Made by a program: the position numbers and the translations under genes. DNA of 64,000 bases from an uncultured Micrococcales bacterium (GTDB lineage Bacteria; Actinomycetota; Actinomycetes; Actinomycetales; Microbacteriaceae), in NCBI GenBank assembly GCA_903880095.1, contig CAIRNX010000010.1, forward strand, positions 182,453 to 246,452, given 5' to 3'. A model generated the notes under the pieces. It saw only the letters and a list, made by a program, of their open reading frames with translations. It searched no databases and was not told the origin of the DNA. Shown in pieces: positions 8,245-18,279 of the stretch (its first letter is position 1; each line of letters starts with the position of its first letter).

Positions 8245-9908
8245 TAGTTTGAGCCTTCCTGGTTCTTGCGCTCGGCAATTGTTTGACGTTTAATCGCCTC
8301 GTTTGTTGAGCGCTTAGCTCTTGGAGTGTTTTCAGGTTCACGGAACTTGCCGCGACCTATGTAGCCACCAGAAACCAGTGCCTTGCTATCGAATCCAGAC
8401 CATTTGCTGCCACTTAAGAAGAAGCGGTTCGTGCTGATGAGTTGAAGTAGTGGGTGCGTAAACATGAACACTACGACGAGGTCGATCAGCGTTGTGATCA
8501 ATAGCGTAAAGGCAAAGCCGCGGACGTTTCCTACCGTAAGTAAGAAGAGCGTGATCGCTGCTAGAAGGCTGACTCCGTCAGAAACAATAATTGTGCGGAT
8601 TGCGCGCTTCCAGCCCGCTTCAACAGCGCCGCCCAGGGCTCTGCCGTCACGGAGTTCGTCACGAACACGTTCAAAGTAGACGATGAACGAATCGACGGTA
8701 ATACCGATTGCTACGATGAGGCCCGCTACACCAGCCAGCGAAAGCCTGTAGCCGGAGCGCCATGAGAGGTAACAAATAACTAGATAGGTGAGTATTGCGG
8801 CTACAACGAGTGAGCCCATGGTCACAGCAGCGAGTGCACGGTACTGAACGAGTGAATAGATTACAACGAGGACGAGTCCAATAAGGCCGGCAAGTAAGCC
8901 AGCCTGAAGGCTAGCAACACCAAGTGTCGCAGAAACCTTCTCGGTGTTGTTCACCTCGAACTGAATAGGTAGCGAACCGTACTTCAACTGATTTGCAAGA
9001 GAGGTTGCCTCGGTCTGCGAAAACGAACCTGTAATTTGTGCCTGGCCGCCGGTAATGACGCCCTGAACCGCTGGTGCTGTGACGACGATTCCGTCGAGGG
9101 TAACTGCGAAACGGTTGCGTGGATCGGTTAGACCATAGAGACGAGTGGTTGTGTCTGCGAACTGTCCGCTACCCTTCGATTTGAAAGTTAGGTTGACAAG
9201 CCATTTGTTCGTAGAAACCTGACCGACTGTTTGGGTTCCCGCTTGTGCATCGCTGATTTCGGTGCCGTCTACTTCGACAGGGCCGAGAATGTATTTTTCG
9301 TTCAAGCCGCGGTTGCAAGTGACCAAAGGCTTGGTTGCGTCTGGCGTACCAAGAATCTTGAAATTGCCATCGCAGACCAACTTCTCGTAAGCAGCTTGAG
9401 TAGCCGCATCTACGACATTCAGGTCGCTCGGGTCGGTTGGGCTTGCACTACTGGTTGCGATCGGAGCCGTGGTTTTACCTTTTTGGGCAACAATTGCGGT
9501 TGCGCCTGAGCTAGCAACGAGAACTGGTCTGAACGACATCTGGGCGCTTTGGCTGATCAAGTTCTCAAGATCACTTGAGGTGTCACCTGGAACAGATACA
9601 ACGATTGCGCTGTCGCCTGAGGTGGTGATTTGAGCTTCAGAAACACCTGTTGAGTCAATTCGCTGGCGAATGATTTCGACCGCCTGCTGCAGCTGCTCTG
9701 CCGAGCCGGTCGAGCCGGCCTGGTAGATCGGCTTCAAGATCATCGATGTGCCGCCCTGAAGGTCGAGGGCTAGCTGAGGGAAGAAGCTTGCCTCTTTAGC
9801 ACCCCAGAGGGTCGGTGCGGCACCAATGGTGCCAGCTAGAACAGAGATGAGTGCTACGAGCCAGATAAGTTTCTTGCGCGCGCTTTTCTTGAAAGTTGAA
9901 TCAGCCAT
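8244..9908 (-). CDS. secD: Protein translocase subunit SecD
   Basis: A 554-residue SecD. The first transmembrane helix (LIWLVALISVLAGTIGAAPT) is followed by the D-x-x-G-G motif LALDLQGGTSM, the P1 extracytoplasmic domain, and six C-terminal helices with SLAGVAGLIVAIGITVDSFI and YFERVRDELRDGRALGGAV. The actinobacterial form carries an inserted, low-complexity loop near residues 140-200 in the first extracytoplasmic domain (KTTAPIATSSASPTDPSDL), present here. The C-terminal tail is basic and hydrophilic. It lies between yajC (9 bp gap) and secF (1-nt overlap). Confidence 0.96.
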   Translation of the reverse strand: MADSTFKKSARKKLIWLVALISVLAGTIGAAPTLWGAKEASFFPQLALDLQGGTSMILKPIYQAGSTGSAEQLQQAVEIIRQRIDSTGVSEAQITTSGDSAIVVSVPGDTSSDLENLISQSAQMSFRPVLVASSGATAIVAQKGKTTAPIATSSASPTDPSDLNVVDAATQAAYEKLVCDGNFKILGTPDATKPLVTCNRGLNEKYILGPVEVDGTEISDAQAGTQTVGQVSTNKWLVNLTFKSKGSGQFADTTTRLYGLTDPRNRFAVTLDGIVVTAPAVQGVITGGQAQITGSFSQTEATSLANQLKYGSLPIQFEVNNTEKVSATLGVASLQAGLLAGLIGLVLVVIYSLVQYRALAAVTMGSLVVAAILTYLVICYLSWRSGYRLSLAGVAGLIVAIGITVDSFIVYFERVRDELRDGRALGGAVEAGWKRAIRTIIVSDGVSLLAAITLFLLTVGNVRGFAFTLLITTLIDLVVVFMFTHPLLQLISTNRFFLSGSKWSGFDSKALVSGGYIGRGKFREPENTPRAKRSTNEAIKRQTIAERKNQEGSN

Positions 9909-9917
9909 TTGGGTTTT

Positions 9918-10247
9918 CTACTTGTCGGTCTTGGTTGCCTTGGCAGCTGCCTTCTTTACAGGCGCCTTCTTGGCAGGAGTTTCTACAACAGGAACAGTGG
10001 CCGGAAGAACGCGGAGAATGGCGCCCTTGGCTACAACAAGAGTGGTGGTGCCCGATGACACGGTTACGCGGTCTTCTGCAACCGAAACGATGGTTGCATA
10101 GATGCCGCTAGTGAGCATTACGTCGCTGCCGGCAACAACGTTGCTCTGAAGCTCCTGGGCTGCCTTCTTGCGCTTACGACCGTTGTTCCACATGAGTCCT
10201 AGGACTGCGAACATAGCAACGTAGATAATGACGGTCTCCACAGACAA
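9918..10247 (-). CDS. yajC: Preprotein translocase subunit YajC
   Basis: A 109-residue single-pass membrane protein of the SecDF-YajC complex. It has an N-terminal helix (VIIYVAMFAVLGLMWNNG), a basic RKRKKAAQELQSN turn and the family motif VMLTSGIYATIVSVAEDRVT. The C-terminal 25 residues are an unusual Ala/Lys/Pro tail (PAKKAPVKKAAAKATKTDK). The start is TTG at 10247 with GAAGAGG upstream. The ruvB terminator hairpin lies just before it, so yajC opens a new transcription unit yajC-secD-secF(-rel). Confidence 0.93.
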   Translation of the reverse strand: MSVETVIIYVAMFAVLGLMWNNGRKRKKAAQELQSNVVAGSDVMLTSGIYATIVSVAEDRVTVSSGTTTLVVAKGAILRVLPATVPVVETPAKKAPVKKAAAKATKTDK

Positions 10248-10257
10248 CCTCTTCGAT

Positions 10258-10284
10258 AGAAAAATAGGCGCTGAGCGCGCCTAT
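10258..10284 (-). terminator. Intrinsic terminator after ruvB
   Basis: On the minus strand an 8-bp perfect stem ATAGGCGC/GCGCCTAT (10264-10271 with 10277-10284) closes a 5-nt loop and is followed by a TTTTTCT run at about 10258-10263. It starts only a few bases after the ruvB stop codon and separates the ruv operon from yajC-secDF. Confidence 0.8.
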
Positions 10285-10288
10285 CTGA

Positions 10289-11311
10289 TTATAGGTCAAG
10301 CAGCGTAGGCGCTGCCCCAGGTGAGGGCTTCTTATTAAGGTGTGCGAAAGCGGCTGGAGTTGCTTCGCGGCCTCGTGGCGTCCGCAAAATTAGCCCGGTT
10401 CGCACCAGGAACGGTTCAATTACCGCTTCGATGGTGTCCACCTCTTCGCCAACGGCGACAGCGAGTGTCGAAAGCCCAACGGGGCGCCCCGCGAAACGAC
10501 CGGTTAGCAGGTCAAGAATGCTTCTGTCCATTCGATCGAGCCCAAGGCTGTCGATTTCATATAGGGCAAGTGCTTCGTGTGCCGAGTCAAGCGTCAACAC
10601 GTCGTGCCCGTGAACAAGTGCAAAGTCTCGCACTCGCTTCAGTAGGCGGTTTGCAATTCTAGGAGTGCCTCTGCTGCGTTTAGAAATCTCTACTAGCGCG
10701 GATTCCTCGTAGCTGATTCCTAGCTTTGCCGCAGACCGAGTCAAAACACCTAGAAGCTCTTCTGGCGAATAGAACTCCATGTGAGCGGTAAACCCGAATC
10801 TATCTCTGAGGGGGTTCGGCAACATTCCACTTCTAGTGGTTGCCCCGATCAAAGTAAACGGCTCCAATTCCAAAGGAATCGAATTTGCTCCGACACCTTT
10901 ACCAACCATTACGTCGACCCTGAAGTCTTCCATCGCGAGGTAGAGCATCTCTTCGGCGGCTCGACTCATGCGGTGTATCTCATCGATGAACAAAATCTCG
11001 CCAGCGACAAGGTTTGTGAGAATCGCGGCCAAGTCGCCGGCATGCTGAATTGTTGGGCCGGATGTCAACCTAAGCGGCTTGCCACTTTCGTGCGCAATGA
11101 TCATCGCAAGCGTTGTCTTACCTAGTCCTGGCGGGCCGGCAAGCAGAATGTGGTCAGCCGATCGATCCTGCATTCTGGCCGCTTTGATGAGCATCGAAAC
11201 CTGCTCGCGAACCTTTGGCTGACCTACAAATTCCTCAAGTGATTGTGGTCGAAGAGCTCCCTCAAAGGCTAGATCTGAACCGGTATCGCTCGGATCTAAA
11301 AGTTCGCTCAT
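10289..11311 (-). CDS. ruvB: Holliday junction branch migration helicase RuvB
   Basis: A 340-residue AAA+ motor that drives branch migration with RuvA. Motifs are the N-terminal [18 protein letters not shown], Walker [16 protein letters not shown], Walker [21 protein letters not shown], sensor 1 [20 protein letters not shown], the arginine finger in [15 protein letters not shown], and the C-terminal winged helix ending [11 protein letters not shown]. Its ATG overlaps the ruvA stop by one base. Last gene of yebC-ruvC-ruvA-ruvB, closed by a hairpin terminator. Confidence 0.98.
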   Translation of the reverse strand: MSELLDPSDTGSDLAFEGALRPQSLEEFVGQPKVREQVSMLIKAARMQDRSADHILLAGPPGLGKTTLAMIIAHESGKPLRLTSGPTIQHAGDLAAILTNLVAGEILFIDEIHRMSRAAEEMLYLAMEDFRVDVMVGKGVGANSIPLELEPFTLIGATTRSGMLPNPLRDRFGFTAHMEFYSPEELLGVLTRSAAKLGISYEESALVEISKRSRGTPRIANRLLKRVRDFALVHGHDVLTLDSAHEALALYEIDSLGLDRMDRSILDLLTGRFAGRPVGLSTLAVAVGEEVDTIEAVIEPFLVRTGLILRTPRGREATPAAFAHLNKKPSPGAAPTLLDL

Positions 11312-11862
11312 TATTTGCCGCCAGAAAGTATTGCCAAGGCGCTTCGCAACTTGGATTGTTGGTCAGTTCCCTTGGCCTCGCGAAGGGCTGCTGAGGCTGC
11401 AGATTCCTTGTAACCAAGGCCGACGAGCGCAGAAAGTAACTCGCCATCGGTTGAGCCCGTTGTGCCAACGAGTTTGCCTGCGAGCGTCACGGTGATCAGT
11501 TTGGCGGTCTTTGGTCCAATACCTGAAACCGCCCTAAAAACCGAGTCCTGCTCCCCCGCTACTGCGTTGCGAATCTCGGCTACACCCACTGCCGAGACGA
11601 TGCCAAGTGCAGATTTTGGACCTACACCGGTTACCGAGCGCAAAAGATCGAACATTTCAAGCTCCTCGATCGTTGAGAACCCAAATATCGTGTGAGCATC
11701 TTCACGAACGATGTACGCCGTTTGCAGCAGCAATTCGTTGCCGACCGACAATCCGGCGCTCAGTGCGGGTGAGACGCTTACAAAATAGCCAACCCCCGCG
11801 ACATCCAAGACGACACCACCCAAGTGGGTTCGAATTACGGTACCGCGAAGAGAAGCAATCAC
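11311..11862 (-). CDS. ruvA: Holliday junction-binding protein RuvA
   Basis: A 183-residue RuvA, slightly short for the family (about 190-205). The OB-fold domain I starts [20 protein letters not shown]; domain II has the two helix-hairpin-helix motifs [20 protein letters not shown] and [20 protein letters not shown] that grip the four-way junction; domain III ([20 protein letters not shown]) contacts RuvB. It is preceded by ruvC (13 bp) and its stop overlaps the ruvB start. Confidence 0.97.
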   Translation of the reverse strand: MIASLRGTVIRTHLGGVVLDVAGVGYFVSVSPALSAGLSVGNELLLQTAYIVREDAHTIFGFSTIEELEMFDLLRSVTGVGPKSALGIVSAVGVAEIRNAVAGEQDSVFRAVSGIGPKTAKLITVTLAGKLVGTTGSTDGELLSALVGLGYKESAASAALREAKGTDQQSKLRSALAILSGGK

Positions 11863-11875
11863 CTCTAAAGGCTAA

Positions 11876-12448
11876 CTAACGTTTGGTTTTTGCTTTAGAG
11901 GCGCGCTCTGCTGCCAACCAGGCGGCTTGCGCCTTGGTAGTAGCGCCGGCCACAGCTGCGGCGCCTGATGCTCCACGCCAAGAATGAGTGATAGCGATGG
12001 CAAGGGCGTCTGCCGAGTCGGCCGGCTTTGGAACCTCGTCGAGCTTCAAAAGCCTCCGAACGGCTTCGCCGATTTGCGCCTTGGCGGCACGACCAGAACC
12101 GGTAACAGCCGCTTTCACCTCACTCGGCGTGTGCATGTGAACCGGAATGCCATGTTTGTGTGCAAGATAGAGCACGCAACCAGAAATCTGGGCCACACCC
12201 ATGACGGAGCGCAGGTTTGCCTGTGCGAACACGCGCTCGATTGCGATGACACTCGGTCGGTGCTTGATTATTAGCTCCTCTACCGAAGCCGCAATTAGGC
12301 CAATGCGTTCTTCCAACGCGAGCTCAATCGGGGCTCGGTAGGTGTCCACAAAAATGAACTCAATCTTTCGACCGGCCGTTTCTCGAATGATTCCGACACC
12401 GCAGCGCGTCAAACCAGGGTCTACACCCATGATCAGACGCCCAGACAT
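11876..12448 (-). CDS. ruvC: Holliday junction endonuclease RuvC
   Basis: A 190-residue resolvase. The acidic catalytic residues are visible in MGVDPGLTRCGVGII (Asp near residue 8), AIERVFAQANLRSVMGVAQ (Glu near 71) and ADSADALAIAITHSW (two Asp near 144-147). The C-terminal 40 residues form a family-variable Ala/Lys-rich extension. It shares one base with the yebC stop, so yebC-ruvC-ruvA-ruvB is a translationally coupled operon, the standard actinobacterial order. Confidence 0.97.
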   Translation of the reverse strand: MSGRLIMGVDPGLTRCGVGIIRETAGRKIEFIFVDTYRAPIELALEERIGLIAASVEELIIKHRPSVIAIERVFAQANLRSVMGVAQISGCVLYLAHKHGIPVHMHTPSEVKAAVTGSGRAAKAQIGEAVRRLLKLDEVPKPADSADALAIAITHSWRGASGAAAVAGATTKAQAAWLAAERASKAKTKR

Positions 12449-13206
12449 TAGTCGTTTTCGAGCTCTGCAAGGACCTCTGGTGATAGGTCGAAGTTCGCGT
12501 ACACGTTTTGAACGTCGTCGCAGTCTTCAAGTGCATCAACGAGCTTGATAACCTTGCGAGCGGTTTCGGCGTCGACCTGGACCATCATCGATGGAACGAA
12601 TTCCGCGTCGGCCGACTCGTAGTCGATGCCAGCGGCCTGTAGCGCGGTGCGAACTGCAACCATGTCTGACGGGTCGGTGGTGATCATGAACTGGTCGCCG
12701 CGGTCTTCAACGTCTTCAATGCCGGCATCTAGGGCTGCGTCGAGGACCGCGTCTTCGGTAACGGTCTCGCCCTTCTCGACCAATACCTGACCCTTGCGAG
12801 CGAAGAGGTAGGCAACGCTGCCAGGGTCTGCCATTGTGCCGTTGTTGCGGGTTACTGCAACGCGAACCTCGGCGGCTGCACGGTTTTTGTTGTCGGTCAG
12901 ACACTCGATGAGAAGAGCTATACCGTTTGGTCCGTAGCCTTCGTACATGATTGTCGAGTAAACAACTGCGTCTTCGCCAACACCAGCACCACGCTTGATG
13001 GCGCGATCAATGTTGTCGCTAGGGAGCGATGACTTGCGACCCTTTTGCACGGCATCGTAAAGAGTCGGGTTGCCTTCAATGTCGGGGCCGCCTAGGCGGG
13101 CAGCTACTTCGATGTTCTTGATTAGCTTTGCAAAAAGCTTTGCGCGACGGCCATCAATAACAGCTTTTTTGTGCTTGGTAGTCGCCCATTTGGAGTGGCC
13201 GGACAT
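12448..13206 (-). CDS. yebC: YebC/PmpR family regulator
   Basis: A 252-residue member of the YebC/TACO1 family. The N-terminus [20 protein letters not shown] is the family hallmark, followed by [31 protein letters not shown], and [19 protein letters not shown]. The family acts as DNA-binding regulators in some bacteria and as helpers of translation through polyproline stretches in others; which role applies here is unknown. The ATG has GGAG upstream. It leads the ruv operon. Confidence 0.96.
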   Translation of the reverse strand: MSGHSKWATTKHKKAVIDGRRAKLFAKLIKNIEVAARLGGPDIEGNPTLYDAVQKGRKSSLPSDNIDRAIKRGAGVGEDAVVYSTIMYEGYGPNGIALLIECLTDNKNRAAAEVRVAVTRNNGTMADPGSVAYLFARKGQVLVEKGETVTEDAVLDAALDAGIEDVEDRGDQFMITTDPSDMVAVRTALQAAGIDYESADAEFVPSMMVQVDAETARKVIKLVDALEDCDDVQNVYANFDLSPEVLAELEND

Positions 13207-13242
13207 GATTCTCCTACGAGTTGAACGGTGTTGCTGAAAAGT

Positions 13243-13821
13243 CTATTTTACGAACTCGCGCAAGAAGAGTTCATGCACACTATCGTCGCCAGTTACTTCG
13301 GGATGAAATGAGATGCCCAGGATATTGTCTTGCGACACTGCCACAACGCGCCCGTCCTCGAGTGTCGAACGGACATCCGCTCCACGAACCTCTGTGATGA
13401 TTGGTGCCCTGATGAAAGCTGCCTTGACGGGGTGCCCGATCCCAATGAATTGAAGTTCTGCTTCGAACGAATCCGATTGGTTACCGAATGCATTGCGTGA
13501 CACGGTGACATCGAGGCCACCGAACGTTTCTTGGCCGTCAATGCCCCCGAGAATGTCATCAGCAAGCATGATCAACCCGGCGCAAGTGCCAAATGTTGGT
13601 AGCCCTGCCTTCACGGCATCGCGAATTGGATCAAAGACGTTGAAGATTCTTGCCAGTTTGCCGATGGTTGTCGACTCGCCGCCCGGAATAACAAGGCCCG
13701 ACACTTGTGAAAGCTCGGAAGCCGCGCGCACCCCAACAGCTGCCACTCCGAGTCGTTCGAAAGCCTGCAAATGCTCCCTAAAGTCGCCCTGTAAGGCTAG
13801 AACACCAACCGGAAGCGACAT
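13243..13821 (-). CDS. pdxT: Pyridoxal 5'-phosphate synthase glutaminase subunit
   Basis: A 192-residue class I glutamine amidotransferase that feeds ammonia to PdxS. It has GVLALQGDFREHLQAFERLG, the glycine-rich VIPGGESTTIGKLARIF, the nucleophile Cys in LPTFGTCAGLIMLADD, and the His-x-Glu pair in GISFHPEVTGDDSVHE. The triad is complete. Its ATG follows directly on the pdxS TAA, so the two are coupled and should form the 12:12 PLP synthase complex. Confidence 0.97.
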   Translation of the reverse strand: MSLPVGVLALQGDFREHLQAFERLGVAAVGVRAASELSQVSGLVIPGGESTTIGKLARIFNVFDPIRDAVKAGLPTFGTCAGLIMLADDILGGIDGQETFGGLDVTVSRNAFGNQSDSFEAELQFIGIGHPVKAAFIRAPIITEVRGADVRSTLEDGRVVAVSQDNILGISFHPEVTGDDSVHELFLREFVK

Positions 13822-14721
13822 TTACCAGCCGCGGTCAGCCAGGCGGTGCGGTGCAGGAATGTCTGAGACGTTGATTCCCACCATCGCTTCACCAAGCCCA
13901 CGGCTAACCTCGGCCAGAACGGCTGGGTCGTTGTAAAAAGTTGTCGCCTTAACGATTGCCTTGGCTCGCTCGATTGGGTTACCAGACTTGAAAATACCCG
14001 AACCCACAAACACGCCGTCTGCGCCAAGCTGCATCATCATTGCTGCATCGGCCGGAGTGGCTACACCGCCTGCGGTGAACATAACCACCGGAAGCTTGCC
14101 GGTTCTGGCCACTTCGCGAACAAGTTCGTAAGGTGCCTGAAGCTCTTTAGCGGCGACGTAAAGCTCATCTTCGTTTTTCGCGGCCAGAGCGCGGATCTCT
14201 GCACCGATTGTGCGGATGTGTTTGGTTGCCTCAGAAACGTCACCAGTGCCGGCCTCGCCCTTGGAGCGAATCATTGCGGCACCCTCGGTGATTCGGCGAA
14301 GAGCCTCACCAAGGTTGGTAGCACCACAGACGAAAGGAACTTTGAACTTCCACTTGTCGATGTGGTTTACGTAGTCGGCCGGAGAAAGAACTTCTGATTC
14401 GTCGATGTAGTCGACGCCGAGCTCTTGAATAATCTGAGCCTCAACGAAATGACCGATACGAGCCTTTGCCATGACCGGAATCGAAACGGCCTTGATGATG
14501 CCGTCGATCATGTCTGGGTCGCTCATGCGGGCAACGCCACCCTGAGCTCGAATGTCTGCTGGGACGCGCTCGAGGGCCATCACGGCAACCGCGCCAGCAT
14601 CCTCAGCGATTTTCGCCTGGTCAGGGGTAACAACGTCCATAATTACGCCACCCTTCAGCATTTCGGCTAGGCCGCGCTTGACTAGTGAGGTACCGGTTTC
14701 TGGCTTAAGAGATTCGCTCAT
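13822..14721 (-). CDS. pdxS: Pyridoxal 5'-phosphate synthase lyase subunit
   Basis: A 299-residue beta/alpha-barrel enzyme that builds PLP from ribose 5-phosphate, glyceraldehyde 3-phosphate and ammonia. The catalytic lysines are in [14 protein letters not shown] and the family blocks [40 protein letters not shown] and [20 protein letters not shown] are all present. The ATG has no ribosome site at normal spacing but TAGACT lies six bases upstream, suggesting leaderless translation. pdxT follows without a gap. Confidence 0.98.
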   Translation of the reverse strand: MSESLKPETGTSLVKRGLAEMLKGGVIMDVVTPDQAKIAEDAGAVAVMALERVPADIRAQGGVARMSDPDMIDGIIKAVSIPVMAKARIGHFVEAQIIQELGVDYIDESEVLSPADYVNHIDKWKFKVPFVCGATNLGEALRRITEGAAMIRSKGEAGTGDVSEATKHIRTIGAEIRALAAKNEDELYVAAKELQAPYELVREVARTGKLPVVMFTAGGVATPADAAMMMQLGADGVFVGSGIFKSGNPIERAKAIVKATTFYNDPAVLAEVSRGLGEAMVGINVSDIPAPHRLADRGW

Positions 14722-14727
14722 GCCTCA

Positions 14728-14733
14728 AGTCTA
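14728..14733 (-). promoter_or_regulatory. -10 element of a predicted leaderless pdxS promoter
   Basis: On the minus strand TAGACT-TGAGGC-ATG: a TANNNT hexamer six bases before the pdxS start, which would place the transcript start at or next to the A of ATG. The GAGG in the spacer is too close to the start codon to act as a ribosome site. It lies in the 38-bp gap after the HIT gene. Confidence 0.55.
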
Positions 14734-14759
14734 AACCAGCCGAGGATTGGTTCGAAAAC

Positions 14760-15284
14760 CTACTTGGGCCAGTGTTTGGCTAGTTCGTCGCGAACTTCAC
14801 CCAAAAGCCTTGGTAGCGCCTTTGTCTTGGCGATAATTGGCAGAAAGTTTGAGTCGTTGTTCCATCTCGGAACCACGTGCTGGTGAAGGTGTGCCGCGAT
14901 TCCCGCCCCAGCAACGGCGCCTTGGTTCATGCCGATGTTGAAGCCGTGAGCCCCAGAGACTAGCTTTAGGGTCGTCATGGCTTGCTGTGTTAGTGAGCCG
15001 ATCTCCGCAACTTCTTCTGGTGTCGCTTGGTCATAAGTTGCGATGTGGCGATAAGGGCAAATCAATATGTGGCCCGAGTTGTATGGGTAAAGGTTTAGCA
15101 GTGCGAATGCGGTTTCTCCGCGGTGAACAATAAGCGCTTTCTCGTCTGGCATACCAGGTCCGGCGCAAAATGGGCAATCCTGCGGTTGTGTTCCTTCTTG
15201 AATGTAGACGAGTCGGTGAGGCGTCCAAAGGCGCTGGAATTCGTCGGGGACTCCCCCGAAATCCTCAGCGCCTTCGAACTCCAC
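14760..15284 (-). CDS. HIT family protein (Ap4A phosphorylase/hydrolase type)
   Basis: A 174-residue histidine-triad protein. The active-site triad is in AAHLHQHVVPRWNNDSNF (His-x-His-x-His). An N-terminal CPFC pair (QDCPFCAGPGMPDE) and the WTPHRLVYI opening match the actinobacterial HIT branch next to thrS, often annotated as AP-4-A phosphorylase. It probably hydrolyses or phosphorolyses dinucleoside polyphosphates, by-products of aminoacyl-tRNA synthetases. It overlaps the thrS stop by one base, so the pair is coupled. Confidence 0.9.
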   Translation of the reverse strand: MEFEGAEDFGGVPDEFQRLWTPHRLVYIQEGTQPQDCPFCAGPGMPDEKALIVHRGETAFALLNLYPYNSGHILICPYRHIATYDQATPEEVAEIGSLTQQAMTTLKLVSGAHGFNIGMNQGAVAGAGIAAHLHQHVVPRWNNDSNFLPIIAKTKALPRLLGEVRDELAKHWPK

Positions 15285-17281
15285 TAAACCTGTTCCTTGG
15301 TTTCGATTGCGTTCAGAATTCGTTCGATGGCTTGATCTAGCGGTATGCCATTTTCTTGGCTGCTATCGCGGAACCTGAACGACACTGCCCGGTTGTCTCG
15401 GTCTTCGCCACCTGCGATCAACATAAACGGCACACGATCCTTGGTGTGGTTTCGAATCTTCTTCTGCATGCGGTCATCAGAAGCGTCCACGGTCACGCGA
15501 ACACCCTTCGTACGAAGGATGTCTGCGACGTCGTAAAGGTACTCGTTGAACTCGTCAGCAACCGGGATGCCGACAACCTGAAGTGGTGCCAACCATGGCG
15601 GGAAGTGCCCCGCGTAATGCTCGGTCAGTACGCCAAAGAAGCGCTCTATCGAACCGAACAGGGCTCGGTGAATCATCACCGGGCGCTGGCGTGAGCCGTC
15701 AGCGGCGGTGTATTCGAGATCGAAGCGCTCCGGAAGGTTGAAGTCCAGCTGAATCGTCGACATCTGCCAAGTGCGACCGATTGCGTCACGAGCTTGAACA
15801 GAAATCTTTGGCCCGTAGAAAGCCGCGCCGCCCGGGTCTGGAACCAGAGTCAAACCAGATTTGGTAGCTACCGACTCAAGAATCGATGTCGCCTGATCCC
15901 AGACGGCCGGGTCGCCAACAAACTTCGGGTTACCCTCTTCGCGGGTAGAGAGCTCTAGGTAGAAATCATCCAAACCGTAGTCACGGAGTAGTCCGAGAAC
16001 AAAGTTCAAAACGTTGGTTAGTTCGGACTCCATGGTCTCGGGAGTTACGAAAAGGTGTGCGTCGTCTTGGGTAAACCCGCGCGCGCGAGTCAATCCGTGA
16101 ACCACACCGGATTTTTCGTAACGGTAAACGGTTCCGAACTCGAACATACGAAGCGGCAGGTCTCGGTAAGAACGGCCCTGTGACTTGAAAATGAGAATGT
16201 GGAACGGGCAGTTCATTGGCTTCAGGTAGTAGTCCTGGCCTTGCTTACGAACGACACCGTTTTCATCGCGCTCTTCGTCGAGCTGCAACGGCGGGTACAT
16301 TCCTTCGGCATACCAAGAAAGGTGCCCAGAAATCTCAAAGAGGTTCGATTTGGTGACATGCGGCGAATACACGAAGTCGTAACCGGATTCCTCATGACGC
16401 TTGCGGCTGTAATCCTCCATGACCTTACGAATCATGCCGCCCTTTGGGTGGAACACGGCCAGGCCCGAACCGATCTCTTCAGGGAACGAGAACAGATCGA
16501 GCTCTGCACCAAGTCGGCGGTGGTCACGCTTTGCTGCCTCTTCGAGACGGCCTAGGTGAGCGCGAAGTTCGTCCTTAGACGGCCAAGCTGTTCCGTAAAC
16601 ACGCTGTAGCTGCTTGTTTTGCTCAGAACCCCGCCAGTAGGCAGCGGCCGAACGCATTAGCGAGAAGGCTCCACCGATCATTCGGGTGTTGGGTAAGTGA
16701 GGTCCGCGACAAAGGTCAAACCACACGGTTTCGCCGCTAGCCGGGTCTACGTTGTCGTAGATGGTTAGCTCACCGACCCCGACCTCAGCAGCTCCATCGC
16801 CGAGTTCAGACCCTTTTAGGCCAATCAATTCGAGCTTGTACGGCTCGTTGGAGAGTTCCTTCGCCGCATCTGCTTCGTTGGTTACCCGTCGCATGAAGCG
16901 CTGCCCGGAGCGAATAATTCGCTCCATCTCTTTTTCGAGAGACTTTAGGTCTTCTGGAGTGAACGGCTCTTCAACGTCAAAGTCGTAATAAAAGCCATCT
17001 TTGATCGGAGGGCCGATGCCTAGCTTGGCTTCTGGGTTGATGTTCTGCACGGCCTGCGCCAGAACGTGAGCGGTTGAATGTCTAAGTATGTTGAGGCCAT
17101 CCTCAGATGAAATCTCGACACCCTCAATAATGTCGCCATCTTTAACCTTGTAGGCGAGATCTTTGAGCGCGCCATTGACGCGCTGAGCAACGACTGTTTT
17201 CGATGTGAATAGTCCGAATCCATCGGTTCCAGCATCAACAGCCACAGAGACACCGTCAACGGTGATTTTCAAATTGCTCAT
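15284..17281 (-). CDS. thrS: Threonyl-tRNA synthetase
   Basis: A 665-residue class II synthetase. Domains in order: N-terminal TGS region, the editing domain with [14 protein letters not shown] near residue 70 and [15 protein letters not shown], then the catalytic core with the zinc/substrate Cys in [13 protein letters not shown], motif 2 [18 protein letters not shown], motif 3 [17 protein letters not shown], and the C-terminal anticodon-binding domain. The ATG lies six bases after TAGAAT with no Shine-Dalgarno sequence. The HIT gene follows with a 1-nt overlap; the VIT transporter gene diverges 72 bp away. Confidence 0.98.
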   Translation of the reverse strand: MSNLKITVDGVSVAVDAGTDGFGLFTSKTVVAQRVNGALKDLAYKVKDGDIIEGVEISSEDGLNILRHSTAHVLAQAVQNINPEAKLGIGPPIKDGFYYDFDVEEPFTPEDLKSLEKEMERIIRSGQRFMRRVTNEADAAKELSNEPYKLELIGLKGSELGDGAAEVGVGELTIYDNVDPASGETVWFDLCRGPHLPNTRMIGGAFSLMRSAAAYWRGSEQNKQLQRVYGTAWPSKDELRAHLGRLEEAAKRDHRRLGAELDLFSFPEEIGSGLAVFHPKGGMIRKVMEDYSRKRHEESGYDFVYSPHVTKSNLFEISGHLSWYAEGMYPPLQLDEERDENGVVRKQGQDYYLKPMNCPFHILIFKSQGRSYRDLPLRMFEFGTVYRYEKSGVVHGLTRARGFTQDDAHLFVTPETMESELTNVLNFVLGLLRDYGLDDFYLELSTREEGNPKFVGDPAVWDQATSILESVATKSGLTLVPDPGGAAFYGPKISVQARDAIGRTWQMSTIQLDFNLPERFDLEYTAADGSRQRPVMIHRALFGSIERFFGVLTEHYAGHFPPWLAPLQVVGIPVADEFNEYLYDVADILRTKGVRVTVDASDDRMQKKIRNHTKDRVPFMLIAGGEDRDNRAVSFRFRDSSQENGIPLDQAIERILNAIETKEQV

Positions 17282-17287
17282 TTGCCT

Positions 17288-17293
17288 ATTCTA
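17288..17293 (-). promoter_or_regulatory. -10 element of a predicted leaderless thrS promoter
   Basis: On the minus strand TAGAAT-AGGCAA-ATG. TAGAAT differs from TATAAT at one position and is six bases from the thrS start. The spacer AGGCAA is too near the ATG to act as a normal ribosome site. No T-box leader is possible in the 72 bp available, unlike thrS in many Firmicutes. Confidence 0.6.
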
Positions 17294-17353
17294 GCCAGCC
17301 AACTTAGGCGTGCCTTGGTGTGCGTCGAAGCCTTTTTGCGGTTTAGTTGCTTC

Positions 17354-18097
17354 ATGAGCAAAAAACCTAAAACAGAGCACGAAGTTGAGTCTGCAATCAT
17401 CGCGACAGAGGAGTTCAAGAAGAACACCATGGCCGCAAAACTCAACTGGCTGCGCGCTGGAGTCCTTGGCGCAAACGACGGAATCATGTCTACATCTGGC
17501 CTAATTCTCGGTGTTGCCGGAGCCACCACCGACCGCGCTCAGATACTCGTCGCGGGTGTAGCTGCCGTAGTAGCCGGTTCGATTTCGATGGCCGGAGGCG
17601 AATACACCTCTGTTAGCGCCCAGAAAGACTCAGAGAAGGCAGCTCTTGCTGTTGAGCGCAAAGAACTAAGAGACAACCCTGAGGGCGAACTCAAAGAGCT
17701 CGCATGGTTCTACGAGCAAAAAGGCATGAGCCCAAAGTTGGCCGAACAAGTAGCCATTGAACTAACCTCGCAGGACGCCTTAAAGGCCCATGCCGAAGCC
17801 GAACTCGGCATTGATTCAGACCACCACGTCAGCCCGGGCCAAGCGGCACTTTCGAGCTTCGTAGCATTTGCCGCTGGCGGGATGCTGCCACTTTTTGCCG
17901 CTATGGGCGATGCACATCTGAGAATTTATTTGGTTATCGGTTCGGTAGTTGCCGCATTAACCCTAACGGGCTTTGTTGGCGCAAAGATTGGTGGCGCAAA
18001 ACCGGCTAGGGGTATCGTTCGAAACCTCGCTGTATCACTTCTCACCATGGGGGTCACTTATGTTGTTGGTCACTTGTTTGGAACAACAATCGCCTAA
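17354..18097 (+). CDS. VIT1/CCC1 family divalent metal transporter
   Basis: A 247-residue membrane protein of the VIT family, which moves Fe2+ or Mn2+ out of the cytoplasm. The signature is WLRAGVLGANDGIMSTSGLI followed by GSISMAGGEYTSVSAQKDSE, the metal-binding acidic linker KELRDNPEGELKELAWFYEQ, and three C-terminal helices with AFAAGGMLPLFAAM and VGAKIGGAKPARGIVRNLAV. About five transmembrane segments. The ATG at 17354 is chosen because upstream in-frame codons overlap the thrS promoter region and lack a ribosome site. Followed by a strong terminator. Confidence 0.88.
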   Translation: MSKKPKTEHEVESAIIATEEFKKNTMAAKLNWLRAGVLGANDGIMSTSGLILGVAGATTDRAQILVAGVAAVVAGSISMAGGEYTSVSAQKDSEKAALAVERKELRDNPEGELKELAWFYEQKGMSPKLAEQVAIELTSQDALKAHAEAELGIDSDHHVSPGQAALSSFVAFAAGGMLPLFAAMGDAHLRIYLVIGSVVAALTLTGFVGAKIGGAKPARGIVRNLAVSLLTMGVTYVVGHLFGTTIA

Positions 18098-18110
18098 ATG
18101 CTAAAGGAGA

Positions 18111-18146
18111 AGCCCTCAGAGAGATCTGAGGGCTTTTACTTTTTTT
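18111..18146 (+). terminator. Intrinsic terminator after the VIT transporter gene
   Basis: A perfect 10-bp stem AGCCCTCAGA/TCTGAGGGCT (18111-18120 with 18125-18134) closes a GAGA tetraloop and is followed by TTTACTTTTTTT. It stops plus-strand transcription just before the tRNA genes, which read the other way. On the minus strand it could also end the tRNA transcript, with a weaker U-tract. Confidence 0.9.
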
Positions 18147-18147
18147 G

Positions 18148-18219
18148 TGGTCGATACTGGGATCGAACCAGTGACCCCTTCCATGTCAAGGAAGTGCGCT
18201 ACCGCTGCGCCAATCGACC
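18148..18219 (-). tRNA. tRNA-Val (GAC)
   Basis: The minus strand folds as a cloverleaf: acceptor GGTCGAT/ATCGACC, D arm with GCGCAGCGGTAGCGC, anticodon stem CTTCC/GGAAG with loop TTGACAT and anticodon GAC, T loop GGTTCGATCC, discriminator A. The 3' CCA is not encoded. It is the last of the Gly-Cys-Val cluster. Confidence 0.95.
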
Positions 18220-18279
18220 GTTTGTCAGGAAACCTAACTAGGCAATACTAAACGATTTTCTTCTTCAAAGTGAAGGTGG

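Noticed and set aside
14734..14759. Small inverted repeat AACCA/TGGTT between the HIT gene and pdxS as a terminator
   Set aside because: Only five base pairs with a long loop and no U-run; too weak.
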